A DNA stretch of 64,000 bases from Blattabacterium cuenoti (GTDB lineage Bacteria; Bacteroidota; Bacteroidia; Flavobacteriales; Blattabacteriaceae): positions 434,001-498,000 of the forward strand of contig NZ_CP059201.1 of the NCBI RefSeq assembly GCF_014251795.1. The letters are read 5' to 3'. The notes beneath the pieces are model-generated. The model was not told where the DNA came from and did not search any database. It saw only the letters and a list, made by a program, of their open reading frames with translations. The translations under genes were made by a program, and so were the position numbers. This document shows, piece by piece, positions 9,228-18,337 of this stretch. Each line of letters starts with the position of its first letter. The stretch's first letter is position 1.

Positions 9228-10517
9228 ATGAATATACCAAAAGTAAACAACTTAAAAAGAGTCATAATCATTGGAGCTGGATTTGCTGGATTACAGGTGG
9301 CGAAAAAATTGAGAAGAGATAAATTTCAAGTGGTACTTATAGACCAAAATAATTATCACACTTTTCAACCTTTGTTATATCAAGTAGCTACAGCAGGTTT
9401 AGAACCAGATTCTATAGCACATTCTATCAGAAATATAATTAAAGAAACAAAAAACTTTTTTTTTAGACTAGCTTTTGTTCATTATATAAGTACAAAAGAG
9501 CAAAAAATATATACAAATGTAGGTAATTTATCCTATGATTATTTAATTTTAGCAACAGGATCTATTACCAATTATTTTGGAAATAAGAATATAGAATCAT
9601 TTGCGTTACCTATGAAATCTATTCCAGAAGCTTTAAATTTAAGAAGTCTCATTTTACAAGATTTTGAATCCGCTTTATTAACAAAAAATGATAAAGAAAA
9701 GAAAAGATTGATGACTTTTGTTATTGTTGGAGGAGGACCTACTGGAGTGGAATTAGCTGGTGCTTTAGCAGAAATGAAAAGATATGTGTTACCATATGAT
9801 TATCCTGATTTAGATATTCAACATATGAATATTCACTTATTACAAGCTACATCTAGATTATTAGATGGGATGTCTCAAAAATCAGCTAAACAAGCTTATG
9901 ATAATTTAAAAGAATTAGGCGTTATTATTTGGTTAAATTGTCTAGTTAAAGATTATAATGGAGAAATAGTTTCTATGGAAAAAAATAAAAAAATAGAATC
10001 TTCCAATGTAATATGGGCTGCAGGAGTTAAAGGTGCTATTATAAAGGGTTTTTCAGAAGAAGATATAGAAGGAAGTAGAATTTTAGTGAACGATTATCTT
10101 AGAACTATAAGATATAAAAATATTTTTGCAATAGGAGATGTTTCTTACATGAATTCCAATAAACATTATCCTAATGGATATCCTATGACAGCTCAACCTG
10201 CTATACAACAAGGAAATTATCTAGCTAAAAATTTAAATTGTGTTTTATGTGAAAATAAAAATATTAAACCTTTTGTCTATAAAAATTTAGGATCAATGGC
10301 TACTATTGGTAGAAATAAAGCAGTATGTGATTTTCCTTATTTGAAATTAAAAGGTTTTTTAGCTTGGATTGTTTGGATGTTTATTCATTTAGTTAGTTTA
10401 GTTGGTTTTAGAAATCGAGTAATTGCTTTAACCAATTGGATTATTCAATATTTTCATTATCACAAAAGTGTACGTTTAATTATAAGGCCATTTCATAGAA
10501 AGAAAAAAATTATTTAA
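9228..10517 (+). CDS. ndh: Type II NADH dehydrogenase (NDH-2)
   Basis: This 429-aa flavoprotein has two Rossmann motifs, VIIIGAGFAGLQ near the N-terminus for FAD and FVIVGGGPTGVELAG for NADH, plus IFAIGDVSYM and a C-terminal amphipathic/hydrophobic segment (AWIVWMFIHLVSLVGFRN) that anchors it to the membrane. It passes electrons from NADH to menaquinone without pumping protons. I start at ATG 9228; a TTG two codons upstream (9222) is less likely. The perfect palindrome GTCAAA-TT-TTTGAC at 9213-9226 abuts the start and could be an operator. The 3' end overlaps the convergent menF gene by 8 bases. Confidence 0.92.
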   Translation: MNIPKVNNLKRVIIIGAGFAGLQVAKKLRRDKFQVVLIDQNNYHTFQPLLYQVATAGLEPDSIAHSIRNIIKETKNFFFRLAFVHYISTKEQKIYTNVGNLSYDYLILATGSITNYFGNKNIESFALPMKSIPEALNLRSLILQDFESALLTKNDKEKKRLMTFVIVGGGPTGVELAGALAEMKRYVLPYDYPDLDIQHMNIHLLQATSRLLDGMSQKSAKQAYDNLKELGVIIWLNCLVKDYNGEIVSMEKNKKIESSNVIWAAGVKGAIIKGFSEEDIEGSRILVNDYLRTIRYKNIFAIGDVSYMNSNKHYPNGYPMTAQPAIQQGNYLAKNLNCVLCENKNIKPFVYKNLGSMATIGRNKAVCDFPYLKLKGFLAWIVWMFIHLVSLVGFRNRVIALTNWIIQYFHYHKSVRLIIRPFHRKKKII

Positions 10518-11562
10518 AAATGAGTTGAGAAAGAATATTTTTTATTTTATTTTCTGTTTCTATACATTCTTGATGGACATTACTATCCACAGTGATTCCA
10601 CTGCCCGCATACAAAGTCATTTCTTTTTTATCCTCTTTTATTCTTACACATCTTAAATTTATATACAATTCCATATTAGTTTTATCAACTATTCCAAAAT
10701 ATCCTGTGTAAAAATTTCTTTTGTGTTCTTCATTCTTATGAATAAAATCTAATGATTGATCTTTTGGATATCCACATACAGAAGGAGTTGGATGTAAACG
10801 ATTTAATATTTCATTATAATCAGGAATCTCATCAAAAAAAAAATAAATTGAAGTTTCTAAATGTTTTAAATGACCGATTTTCTTGATCTTAGTATTCTTT
10901 ATGCGAATAGACCCTTTATAAGATTTTAACATATTCAAAATATATTTTATAACAATTTTATGTTCTGCTATTTCTTTATTTGTCCACTTGCTGGTCTCTT
11001 TCCAAAGAGTTCCTGCTAAAACTGAAATTTTTAATTGTTTATTATGACATTTCATTAATAATTCTGGAGAACATCCAATCCAAAACCCATGTTTAAAATC
11101 ATACCAAAGACTAATTAAAGCATTTGGATAAGTATAAATTAATTTTACAAACGTATTTTTAAAATCAAAATTCTGAAAAGGAATTTTGATAGATCTAGAT
11201 AAAACAACTTTTTTAAAAAATCCTTTTTTGATATTTTCAATAGCTTTTTTTATCAGTTTTTTATATCTATAAGAATATGTCAATAATGATGAATTTTTTT
11301 CCCAAAAAGAAGGAAAAATTTTACCTTTATATTTTTGTATATTTGTACTATAAATTTTTTTTGGTTGTATTTTTATGGTATGATTGTTATTAAAATTTTT
11401 AATTAAAAAAAATTTTTTTGTTTCATCTTTTATGGAATTGTAATGAAGGTAAAAAAAGATTTTTTTTTCGTTAGGCTTCCTAAAGAGAACAAAACTATTT
11501 TTATTGTAATAACTTTTTATGATTTTTTTGTATAAAGAGAAAATATTAATTTCTTTTGACAT
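10510..11562 (-). CDS. menF: Isochorismate synthase
   Basis: The 350-aa chorismate-binding enzyme has the family landmarks in its C-terminal half: SVLAGTLWKE, EIAEHKIVIKYI, LHPTPSVCGYPKD, YTGYFGIVD, LRCVRI and LYAGSGITVDS. It isomerises chorismate to isochorismate, the first committed step of menaquinone synthesis. The N-terminal third is lysine- and asparagine-rich and poorly conserved. The thioesterase gene lies 2 bases upstream, which strongly suggests a joint menaquinone operon. Chorismate itself is made by AroC (17252-18337). An enterobactin-type EntC or salicylate synthase is possible by sequence, but the context favours menaquinone. Confidence 0.85.
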   Translation of the reverse strand: MSKEINIFSLYKKIIKSYYNKNSFVLFRKPNEKKIFFYLHYNSIKDETKKFFLIKNFNNNHTIKIQPKKIYSTNIQKYKGKIFPSFWEKNSSLLTYSYRYKKLIKKAIENIKKGFFKKVVLSRSIKIPFQNFDFKNTFVKLIYTYPNALISLWYDFKHGFWIGCSPELLMKCHNKQLKISVLAGTLWKETSKWTNKEIAEHKIVIKYILNMLKSYKGSIRIKNTKIKKIGHLKHLETSIYFFFDEIPDYNEILNRLHPTPSVCGYPKDQSLDFIHKNEEHKRNFYTGYFGIVDKTNMELYINLRCVRIKEDKKEMTLYAGSGITVDSNVHQECIETENKIKNILSQLIFK

Positions 11563-11564
11563 AA

Positions 11565-12002
11565 TTAATTTTTAATAATTATGATATTAGTTAGTTTACA
11601 AAAACTAATGATATTTTTTTTTTCGTTATAAATATGAATTTGAATAAAATGTAAAGTATTTCCTTTGTGAAAAATTTGAGCTTTGGCAAATAAAATACCT
11701 TTTCTTATAGATTGAACATGATTTGCAGAAATTTCAATGCTAAAAATTTTAAAATTTTTTTTTCTTTCGTTTTTAATGTTGATAAAGGAAACAGAACTTC
11801 CGACACTTTCAGCTAAAGTCATAACAGCTCCTCCATGAAGATATCCAAAAGGTTGAAATATTTTTTGGTTTATGGGCATTTTTGCTATTAATATATTTAA
11901 TTGAGGAGATAAAAAAACAAATTGAATTCTCATCATGTTCATCAATGTGTTTTTTTTTAAATTATTTAATTCATTTAGTAATTCTTGAATTTCTTTTTTC
12001 AT
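11565..12002 (-). CDS. Hotdog thioesterase, probable DHNA-CoA hydrolase
   Basis: A 145-aa single hotdog domain of the PaaI/YdiI type. The motif QPFGYLHGGAVMTLAESVGS carries the central-helix Glu and the HGG turn of this subfamily, followed by the ISANHVQSIRKGILFAKAQI strands. The neighbour menF makes isochorismate, so I infer that this enzyme hydrolyses 1,4-dihydroxy-2-naphthoyl-CoA in menaquinone synthesis. General acyl-CoA thioesterase activity cannot be excluded. It has a plausible promoter 20-50 bases upstream. Confidence 0.78.
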   Translation of the reverse strand: MKKEIQELLNELNNLKKNTLMNMMRIQFVFLSPQLNILIAKMPINQKIFQPFGYLHGGAVMTLAESVGSSVSFINIKNERKKNFKIFSIEISANHVQSIRKGILFAKAQIFHKGNTLHFIQIHIYNEKKNIISFCKLTNIIIIKN

Positions 12003-12022
12003 AAATTAAAAAACAAACAACA

Positions 12023-12055
12023 CAAATTTACATTATATTATCTTATCTATATCAA
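12023..12055 (-). promoter_or_regulatory. Putative promoter for the thioesterase-menF operon
   Basis: On the minus strand TAAATTTG (complement of 12023-12030) matches the Bacteroidetes -7 element TAnnTTTG, and TTTTG (TTG at 12053-12055) lies 22 bases upstream. The spacing is slightly longer than the usual 19-21. It lies about 20 bases before the start codon. Confidence 0.45.
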
Positions 12056-12082
12056 AATCAATACAAAAATTAGTTCATATTT

Positions 12083-12619
12083 ATGAAAAGGGAAAAGTAT
12101 TATGAAGATCTTATTCCTTTAGTAGGAAAGAAAAATGAAATTATAGGATTTGAAAAAAAAGAAAAAATTCATGCAGAAGGATTATTGCATAGTGCTGTTT
12201 CCGTTTTTATTTTTAATTTTGAAAATAATTTAATGTTACAAAAAAGATCTTCAATAAAATATCATTCTTCTTTACTTTGGACTAATACCTGTTGTAGTCA
12301 TCCTAGAAAAAATGAATCTGTTTTAAAAGCAGCACATCGTTGTTTGATAGAAGAAATGGGTTTTGATTGTTTCTTAGAAAAAAAATTTAGCTTTACTTAT
12401 CATGGATTTTTAAGTAATGGTTTAATAGAAAATGAATTAGATCATGTATTTGTCGGATATTATGAAAAATCTCCAATTATAAATTTCAAAGAAGTAGATA
12501 ATTGGAAATGGATTTCATTAAATGAATTAATTAAGAATATTCATATTTATCCAAACTCTTACACGATTTGGTTAAAAATTATTGTTAGAGATTATTTAAA
12601 TCAATTAAAACGAATATGA
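12083..12619 (+). CDS. idi: Isopentenyl-diphosphate isomerase, type I (Nudix)
   Basis: The 178-aa protein has the type I IDI signature: LWTNTCCSHPRKNES with the catalytic Cys and a metal-binding His, and a Nudix-like helix AAHRCLIEEMGF with Glu residues. The second catalytic Glu lies in LIENELDHVFVGYY. It interconverts IPP and DMAPP for isoprenoid (menaquinone tail, undecaprenol) and tRNA prenylation; the DMAPP user MiaA lies about 6 kb downstream. It is the first of a plus-strand run with queD, gcvT and a MATE exporter; its stop overlaps the next start by 4 bases (ATGA). Confidence 0.9.
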   Translation: MKREKYYEDLIPLVGKKNEIIGFEKKEKIHAEGLLHSAVSVFIFNFENNLMLQKRSSIKYHSSLLWTNTCCSHPRKNESVLKAAHRCLIEEMGFDCFLEKKFSFTYHGFLSNGLIENELDHVFVGYYEKSPIINFKEVDNWKWISLNELIKNIHIYPNSYTIWLKIIVRDYLNQLKRI

Positions 12620-13029
12620 TAGCTACTATAAATAGAAAAGGATATTTTAGTGCGGCTCATAGACTTTACAACAGTCATTGGGACTATAAAAAAAATATTG
12701 ATATATTTGGAAAATGTGCTCATTTAAACTATCATGGACATAATTATAAATACATTGTAAGTCTAACAGGAGAAATAGATCCTGAAACAGGATTCGTTTT
12801 CAATTTGCAAAAATTGAAATATATTCTTTCTGATGAAATAGAAAAACTTTTTGATCATAAAAATATTAATTTAGATATTAAAGAATTTTCATCTATTAAT
12901 CCCACTATAGAAAACATTGTTATTTTTATGTGGAAAAAAATAAAAAAAAGGATATCTTCTAATTTAGATCTAAAAATGACTTTGTACGAAACGAAAAATA
13001 ATTTTGTTGAATATGACGGTAACCAATAA
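12616..13029 (+). CDS. queD: 6-pyruvoyltetrahydropterin synthase / 6-carboxytetrahydropterin synthase family
   Basis: The 137-aa T-fold enzyme carries the zinc-binding histidines in FSAAHR and YHGHNYKY, a Cys-containing segment GKCAHLNYHGH, a VFNLQKLKYIL strand-helix and the DHKNIN motif, with Glu near the C-terminus. Family members make 6-carboxytetrahydropterin for queuosine or pyruvoyltetrahydropterin. No other queuosine genes are seen in the window, so the exact product is uncertain. It overlaps idi by 4 bases and gcvT by 17 bases. Confidence 0.85.
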   Translation: MIATINRKGYFSAAHRLYNSHWDYKKNIDIFGKCAHLNYHGHNYKYIVSLTGEIDPETGFVFNLQKLKYILSDEIEKLFDHKNINLDIKEFSSINPTIENIVIFMWKKIKKRISSNLDLKMTLYETKNNFVEYDGNQ

Positions 13030-14131
13030 AAGTTTTATTAAAAAAACAATTTTATATAATAATCATATTTGTTTAGGTGCTAAAATGGTAAATTATTCTG
13101 GATTTTACATGCCTCTTCAATATAATTCTTCTTTAGCTGAACATATGTCTGTGAGAAACAGTGCTGGTATTTTTGATGTCAGTCATATGGGAAAATTTAT
13201 TTTAAAAGGAAAAAATTCTGAAAAATTAATTCAATATCTAACTACAAATGATTTATCTACAGTAAAAATAGGACAAGCTCAATATACTTGTTTCATTAAT
13301 AATATAGGTGGAATTATTGATGATTTAGTTATTTATAAAATTTCATATCATGAATTTTTGCTGATAGTTAATGCTTCCAATATTGAAAAAAATAAAAAAT
13401 GGATTAATGATCATATAAAAAAATATAAATATGATGATTTAAAATTGATAGACACATCTCTAGAATATTCTCTTTTAGCTATTCAAGGCCCATTATCTTT
13501 ATTTTATGCCCAAAAATTAACAGATATTTTTTTAGATAAAATTTCTTTTTATCATTTTCAAATTGGTAAATTTTCAGGAATAAAAGATGTATTAATTTCT
13601 CGTACAGGATATACAGGATCTAAAGGAATAGAAATTTATGTTTCTAATAAAAATGCTGAAAAAATATGGAATGATATTTTAAAAATGGACAAAGATCAAA
13701 TACTTCCTTGTGGAATAGCAAGTAGAAATTCTTTGAGATTAGAAATGGGATACCGTTTATATGGACAAGATATTTTCGAAACAATAACTCCTATAGAAGC
13801 TCATTTATCATGGATAGTAAAATTCAATAAAGAATTCATAGCAAAAAAAATATTACAGAAACAAAAAAAAGAAGGAACATATCAGAAATTTATATCCTTT
13901 GTTATCGAAGATAAAAACAAAATTCCTAGAAAAGGATACTTATTTATAGATGAAAATAATATTAATATTGGTCATGTAACTTCTGGTGTTTATTCTCCAG
14001 TTTTAAAAAAAGGGATTGGATTAGGATATTTAATAAATCACAATAAAAGAAATTCTGTATTTATTCTTATAAGAAAGAAAAAAATCCCTATTCAAATTGT
14101 AAAATTGCCTTTTATAAAAGTATCAAACTGA
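13013..14131 (+). CDS. gcvT: Aminomethyltransferase (glycine cleavage T protein)
   Basis: This 372-aa protein has the GcvT features: YSGFYMPLQYNSSLAEHMSVRNSAGIFDVSHMG near the N-terminus, LTTNDLSTVKIGQAQYTCF, a DDLVIYK segment, and in the C-terminal part GIASRNSLRLEMGYRLYGQD and GHVTSGVYSPVLKKGIGLGYL. It transfers the aminomethyl group to tetrahydrofolate, giving 5,10-methylene-THF; other glycine cleavage subunits are not here, but lpdA (the L protein) is. I start at ATG 13013, after two TTG codons. Its TGA stop is shared with the probable CTG start of the next gene. Confidence 0.92.
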   Translation: MTVTNKSFIKKTILYNNHICLGAKMVNYSGFYMPLQYNSSLAEHMSVRNSAGIFDVSHMGKFILKGKNSEKLIQYLTTNDLSTVKIGQAQYTCFINNIGGIIDDLVIYKISYHEFLLIVNASNIEKNKKWINDHIKKYKYDDLKLIDTSLEYSLLAIQGPLSLFYAQKLTDIFLDKISFYHFQIGKFSGIKDVLISRTGYTGSKGIEIYVSNKNAEKIWNDILKMDKDQILPCGIASRNSLRLEMGYRLYGQDIFETITPIEAHLSWIVKFNKEFIAKKILQKQKKEGTYQKFISFVIEDKNKIPRKGYLFIDENNINIGHVTSGVYSPVLKKGIGLGYLINHNKRNSVFILIRKKKIPIQIVKLPFIKVSN

Positions 14132-15531
14132 ATTTATTAATTTTAAAAAAATTATATCTTCTTTTTAAGGAAAAAAGCATAATATATTTAAAACATATTA
14201 AAGAAAATTTTTTATTAGCCGTTCCTGTTTTTTTTACTCAACTGGGAGTAATATGTATAGGCCTATCTGATAATATGATGGTTGGAATTTTAGGGAAACA
14301 AGCTTTAGCTTCAGTATCATTAGCTAATGCTGTTTTTTTTATTATGATCATTTTTGGATTAGGAATATCCATTGCTATTTCTTCTTTAATTGCATCTACG
14401 GATGCAAGACAAGAATACAAAAAAGGAGCTATTATTTTTCATCATGGATTAATTTTAAACTTGATTTTATCCGTATTAATGTATGGATTAACATATATAT
14501 TTTGTTACATTTTTCCTTATTTAGGGCAACCTAAAGAAATATTAAATGAAACTATTTCTTTTTTGAGAATCGTTTCAATCTCTTTCATTCCTTGGATGAT
14601 ATTCGAAGTTTTTCGAAAATTTTCAGAAGGATTATCCTTAGTATTTCCTGGTCTTATTATAACTTGGATCTCTGCATTGATTAATATTATATTAAATTAT
14701 GTTTTTATAAAGGGAGTTTTTATCGTTCCTAAATTAGGCATTATTGGAGTTGCTTATGCAACTTTAATATCTCGTATAATTATGCTTATAGGTATTTTTA
14801 TTTTATTGTATAAGTATAAAAAAGTACATAATTATTATAATGAATTAAAATGTTTTTTTTTCAAAAAAAAATATATAAAAAAAATATTACAAATAGGAAT
14901 TCCTTCTGGATTACATATGTTATTTGAAGTTAGTGCTTTCGCTATTTCTTCTTTTATATCAGGAAAATGCGGAATTAAAGTCTTAGCTGCACATCAAATA
15001 GTTATTAGTTTAGTTTCTTCTACCTTTCTTTTAAGCACAGGTTTTTCTGTAGCTGCTACAATTAGAATAGGAAACCAATTAGCGTTAAAAAATTATTTAG
15101 AATTAAAAATAATAGGAAGATCTATTTTTTTTATGGGTATTATTTTCATGTTAATTTGTAGTTTTTTCTTTTTTTTATTTAAAAGTTACATTCCTTATAT
15201 CTATATTCAAAATGATGAAGAGGTTATTAAACTTGCAGAGAAAATGATTGTTGTTGCTAGTTTTTTTCAATTATCTGATGGATTGCAAGGAATTATTCTT
15301 GGAGCCTTAAGAGGATTACAAGATGTTCATATTCCTATGTGGATTAGTTTTTTTTCTTATTGGATTATTGCTATACCATCAGCATGGTTCTTGTCTATTA
15401 CTATCAAAATGGGAGGTGTAGGCATATGGATTGGATTAGGTTTAGGATTAACTATATCAGCTCTGTTACTTTTTATAAGATACAAAACTATAATCGAAAA
15501 AATTATAAAAAAAAATACAATAAGTGCTTAA
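14128..15531 (+). CDS. MATE-family multidrug efflux transporter with non-ATG start
   Basis: The frame encodes an integral membrane protein of the MATE family with about 12 hydrophobic segments; typical motifs are the first helix FLLAVPVFFTQLGVICIGLSDN, a P-x-G helix ILQIGIPSGLHMLFEVSAF, and a conserved HQIVISLVSSTF. Homologous sequence starts well upstream of the first ATG (14275), yet the upstream frame contains no ATG. The best start is CTG 14128, whose CTGA overlaps the gcvT stop (TGA 14129-14131), giving 467 aa, a normal MATE length. Translation would then be coupled to gcvT. MATE proteins export drugs or metabolites with Na+ or H+; the substrate here is unknown. Confidence 0.8.
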   Translation: MNLLILKKLYLLFKEKSIIYLKHIKENFLLAVPVFFTQLGVICIGLSDNMMVGILGKQALASVSLANAVFFIMIIFGLGISIAISSLIASTDARQEYKKGAIIFHHGLILNLILSVLMYGLTYIFCYIFPYLGQPKEILNETISFLRIVSISFIPWMIFEVFRKFSEGLSLVFPGLIITWISALINIILNYVFIKGVFIVPKLGIIGVAYATLISRIIMLIGIFILLYKYKKVHNYYNELKCFFFKKKYIKKILQIGIPSGLHMLFEVSAFAISSFISGKCGIKVLAAHQIVISLVSSTFLLSTGFSVAATIRIGNQLALKNYLELKIIGRSIFFMGIIFMLICSFFFFLFKSYIPYIYIQNDEEVIKLAEKMIVVASFFQLSDGLQGIILGALRGLQDVHIPMWISFFSYWIIAIPSAWFLSITIKMGGVGIWIGLGLGLTISALLLFIRYKTIIEKIIKKNTISA

Positions 15532-15577
15532 TATTCAATTAAATAATTATACGATGTTCTAGTTCATATTAAATATC

Positions 15578-15585
15578 TATATTTG
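15578..15585 (+). promoter_or_regulatory. Putative -7 promoter element of the DEAD-box gene
   Basis: TATATTTG matches TAnnTTTG and lies 44 bases before the ATG of the helicase gene, inside a 97-base gap. No clear TTG occurs at the -33 position (TTC is found), so support is partial. Confidence 0.35.
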
Positions 15586-15628
15586 TTATAAAACATATGA
15601 ACTCTAATAGTATTTTTACCATTTGTTT

Positions 15629-17245
15629 ATGAAAAACAAAACATTTAAAGAATACAATTTTTTTAACGAAAATATAATTAAAGCTATAGAAGATATTGGA
15701 TTTAAATATCCCACTCCAATACAAGAAAAAGTTATTCCTTTTTTATTATCTTCAGGAGAAGATATTATAGCATTAGCTCAAACTGGAACAGGAAAAACGG
15801 CGGCTTTTGGACTTCCAATTATTCAAAAAATAGATTTTCAATCTATTCTTCCTCAAGCTTTAATTTTATGTCCAACAAGAGAATTATGTATACAAATTAC
15901 ACGAGATCTTTTTCGTTTTTCAAAATTTTCGTCATTTATAAAAATTGTTTCTTTATATGGAGGAGCTAATATCAACACTCAAATAAAATATTTGAAAAGT
16001 AAAACTCATATTATAGTAGGAACTCCGGGAAGAATTATTGATTTAATTAAAAGAAAAAAATTATGTTTTAACAAAATTAAATATTTAGTCCTTGATGAAG
16101 CAGATGAAATGTTGAATATGGGATTCAAAGATGAATTAGATTATATTATAGAAAAATTACCAAAGAAAAAACAAAGTTTATTGTTTTCGGCAACAATGTC
16201 AAGATATATGAATGTGATAGCCCATAAATATTTAAAAAATCCTGTAGAAATTGTAATAGGAAAAAAAAATATAGGTTCTAATGATGTAAAACATGTTTAT
16301 TATGTCATAGAAAACTTGAATAAAAAATATTTAGCTTTAAAAAGAATTGTTGATATAAATCCTGATATTTATGGAATTATATTTTGTAGCACAAAAAAAG
16401 AAACTAAAGAAATAGCTGAAATCTTAATAAAAGATAGTTATAACGCTGATGCTTTACATGGAGATCTTTCACAAACACAACGTGAATCTGTTATGAATAG
16501 ATTTAGAAATAAAAATTTACAATTTCTTGTTGCTACAGATGTAGCCGCTCGTGGATTAGATGTAAATAATATAACACATGTTATTAATTATAGTATTCCA
16601 AAAGAAAGTGAAATCTATGTTCATAGAAGCGGACGAACTGGAAGAGCTGGAAATACAGGGATTTCTGTTTGTATAATTCAAACTAAAGAAATTCGAAATT
16701 TAAGAGAATTTGAAAAAAAAATTGGAAAAAATTTTAATCGTCTCATGCTTCCTACTGGAGAAGAAATATGCGAAAAACAATTATTCTATTTTATAGAGAA
16801 AGTAAAAAAAGTAGTTGTAGATGATAAACTAATGACGAAATTTCTTCCTGAAATACAAAAAAATCTAGAATTTTTAGATAAAAAAGAATTAATTAAACGT
16901 TTCTATTGGATTGAATTTAATCATTTTATAAATTATTACAAAAACTCAAAAGATTTAAATCCTATTCCTATTTCCAATAAAGATAATCATCATTATAAGA
17001 AAAAAAAATCTTTTTCAAAACTTTTTCTAAATATAGGTTCTAAAGATAATTTAACGAAATTAGGTTTGATTAATTTAATCAATCAAGCAGTGAAGAACTC
17101 ACGTCGTATCAACATCGGTCATATAGAAATTTTATCAAATTCTTCATTATTTGAAGTGGAGAAACGTTATAGAAATAAAATATTAATGGGTATGAGTCGA
17201 ATAAATCATTTAGGAAGACCTTTTTCTATAGAAATTAAAAACTAA
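15629..17245 (+). CDS. deaD: DEAD-box ATP-dependent RNA helicase with DbpA-like C-terminal domain
   Basis: This 538-aa helicase has all core motifs: Q motif (FKYPTPIQ), AQTGTGKTAAFGLP, PTRELCIQ, GTPGRIIDL, VLDEADEML, SATMS, then IIFCSTKK, TDVAARGLDVNN and HRSGRTGRAG. The C-terminal part (about residues 455-538) ends with INIGHIEILSNSSLFEVEK, typical of the DbpA/CsdA RNA-binding domain that recognises rRNA. It probably assists ribosome assembly or RNA decay. I start at ATG 15629; an in-frame TTG two codons earlier is also possible. aroC follows after 6 bases. Confidence 0.92.
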   Translation: MKNKTFKEYNFFNENIIKAIEDIGFKYPTPIQEKVIPFLLSSGEDIIALAQTGTGKTAAFGLPIIQKIDFQSILPQALILCPTRELCIQITRDLFRFSKFSSFIKIVSLYGGANINTQIKYLKSKTHIIVGTPGRIIDLIKRKKLCFNKIKYLVLDEADEMLNMGFKDELDYIIEKLPKKKQSLLFSATMSRYMNVIAHKYLKNPVEIVIGKKNIGSNDVKHVYYVIENLNKKYLALKRIVDINPDIYGIIFCSTKKETKEIAEILIKDSYNADALHGDLSQTQRESVMNRFRNKNLQFLVATDVAARGLDVNNITHVINYSIPKESEIYVHRSGRTGRAGNTGISVCIIQTKEIRNLREFEKKIGKNFNRLMLPTGEEICEKQLFYFIEKVKKVVVDDKLMTKFLPEIQKNLEFLDKKELIKRFYWIEFNHFINYYKNSKDLNPIPISNKDNHHYKKKKSFSKLFLNIGSKDNLTKLGLINLINQAVKNSRRINIGHIEILSNSSLFEVEKRYRNKILMGMSRINHLGRPFSIEIKN

Positions 17246-17251
17246 AATTTT

Positions 17252-18337
17252 ATGGCAGGAAATGTTTTTGGAAATTTATTTCGAGTTAGTACTTTTGGTG
17301 AAAGTCATGGAACAGCTTTAGGTGGAATTATTGATGGATGTCCAGCTGGAATAAAATTAAATCTTCAAGAAGTTCAGTATGAATTAAATAGAAGAAAACC
17401 TGGACAATCATCTATAGTTACTCAAAGAAATGAATCTGATGAAGTCAATTTTTTATCTGGAATATTTAATAATAAAACCACAGGAACTCCTATAGGTTTT
17501 ATTATTTATAACAAAGATCATAAATCAGATGATTACAGTCATATTCGAGAAGTTTATCGTCCATCGCATTCAGATTTGACATACGAAAAAAAATATGGAA
17601 TAAGGGATTATAGAGGAGGAGGACGCTCTTCCGCAAGAGAAACAACATGTAGAGTTGTGGCTGGTGCAATTGCAAAGCAATTAATACAAAATATTACAAT
17701 AACGTCTTATGTTTCATCTGTCGGAGATATATCTATCAAAAAATCTTATAAAGAATTAAATTTATCTAGAGAATCAATAGAAAGAAGTCCTATAAGATGT
17801 CCAGATCCAGATACTGCGGAAAAAATGATATCAAAAATCAAAAAAATAAAAAATCAAGGAGATACTATAGGAGGAATTATCACTTGTGTTGTTAAAAACG
17901 TTCCTATAGGAATAGGAGAACCTATTTTTGAAAAATTACATGCTGAACTAGGAAAAGCTATGCTTTCAATTAATGCAGTAAAAGGATTTGAATATGGAAG
18001 TGGATTTTATGGAACTCATCTTACAGGATCTCAACACAATGATTTATTTCAAACAGATGGAACTACAAAAACAAATTTATCCGGAGGAATACAAGGAGGA
18101 ATTTCAAATGGAATGGATATTTATTTTAGAATTGCATTTAAACCTGTAGCTACAATCATGAAAAAACAAAAAACTATAGATCAAAACGGAAATTTGATTT
18201 TTATAGAAGGAAAAGGCAGACATGATCCTTGTGTTTTACCTCGTGCCGTTCCTATTGTTGAGTCTATGACCGCTTTAGTTTTAGCAGATTATTGGATGTA
18301 TAATAAATTGTCTAAATATTCTTCCGTTTCAAATTGA
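17252..18337 (+). CDS. aroC: Chorismate synthase
   Basis: A 361-aa enzyme with the family signatures [39 protein letters not shown] and [12 protein letters not shown]. It converts EPSP to chorismate with reduced FMN as cofactor, at the end of the shikimate pathway. The chorismate users MenF (this window) and aromatic amino-acid enzymes are downstream. AroE is also encoded here (61895-62653), so the host-supply role typical of cockroach symbionts fits. Its TGA stop overlaps the TTG start of miaA (TTGA). Confidence 0.97.
   Translation: MAGNVFGNLFRVSTFGESHGTALGGIIDGCPAGIKLNLQEVQYELNRRKPGQSSIVTQRNESDEVNFLSGIFNNKTTGTPIGFIIYNKDHKSDDYSHIREVYRPSHSDLTYEKKYGIRDYRGGGRSSARETTCRVVAGAIAKQLIQNITITSYVSSVGDISIKKSYKELNLSRESIERSPIRCPDPDTAEKMISKIKKIKNQGDTIGGIITCVVKNVPIGIGEPIFEKLHAELGKAMLSINAVKGFEYGSGFYGTHLTGSQHNDLFQTDGTTKTNLSGGIQGGISNGMDIYFRIAFKPVATIMKKQKTIDQNGNLIFIEGKGRHDPCVLPRAVPIVESMTALVLADYWMYNKLSKYSSVSN

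Noticed and set aside
14238..14420. 60-codon frame opposite the MATE gene
   Set aside because: It is antisense to conserved MATE helices and has no supporting motif.
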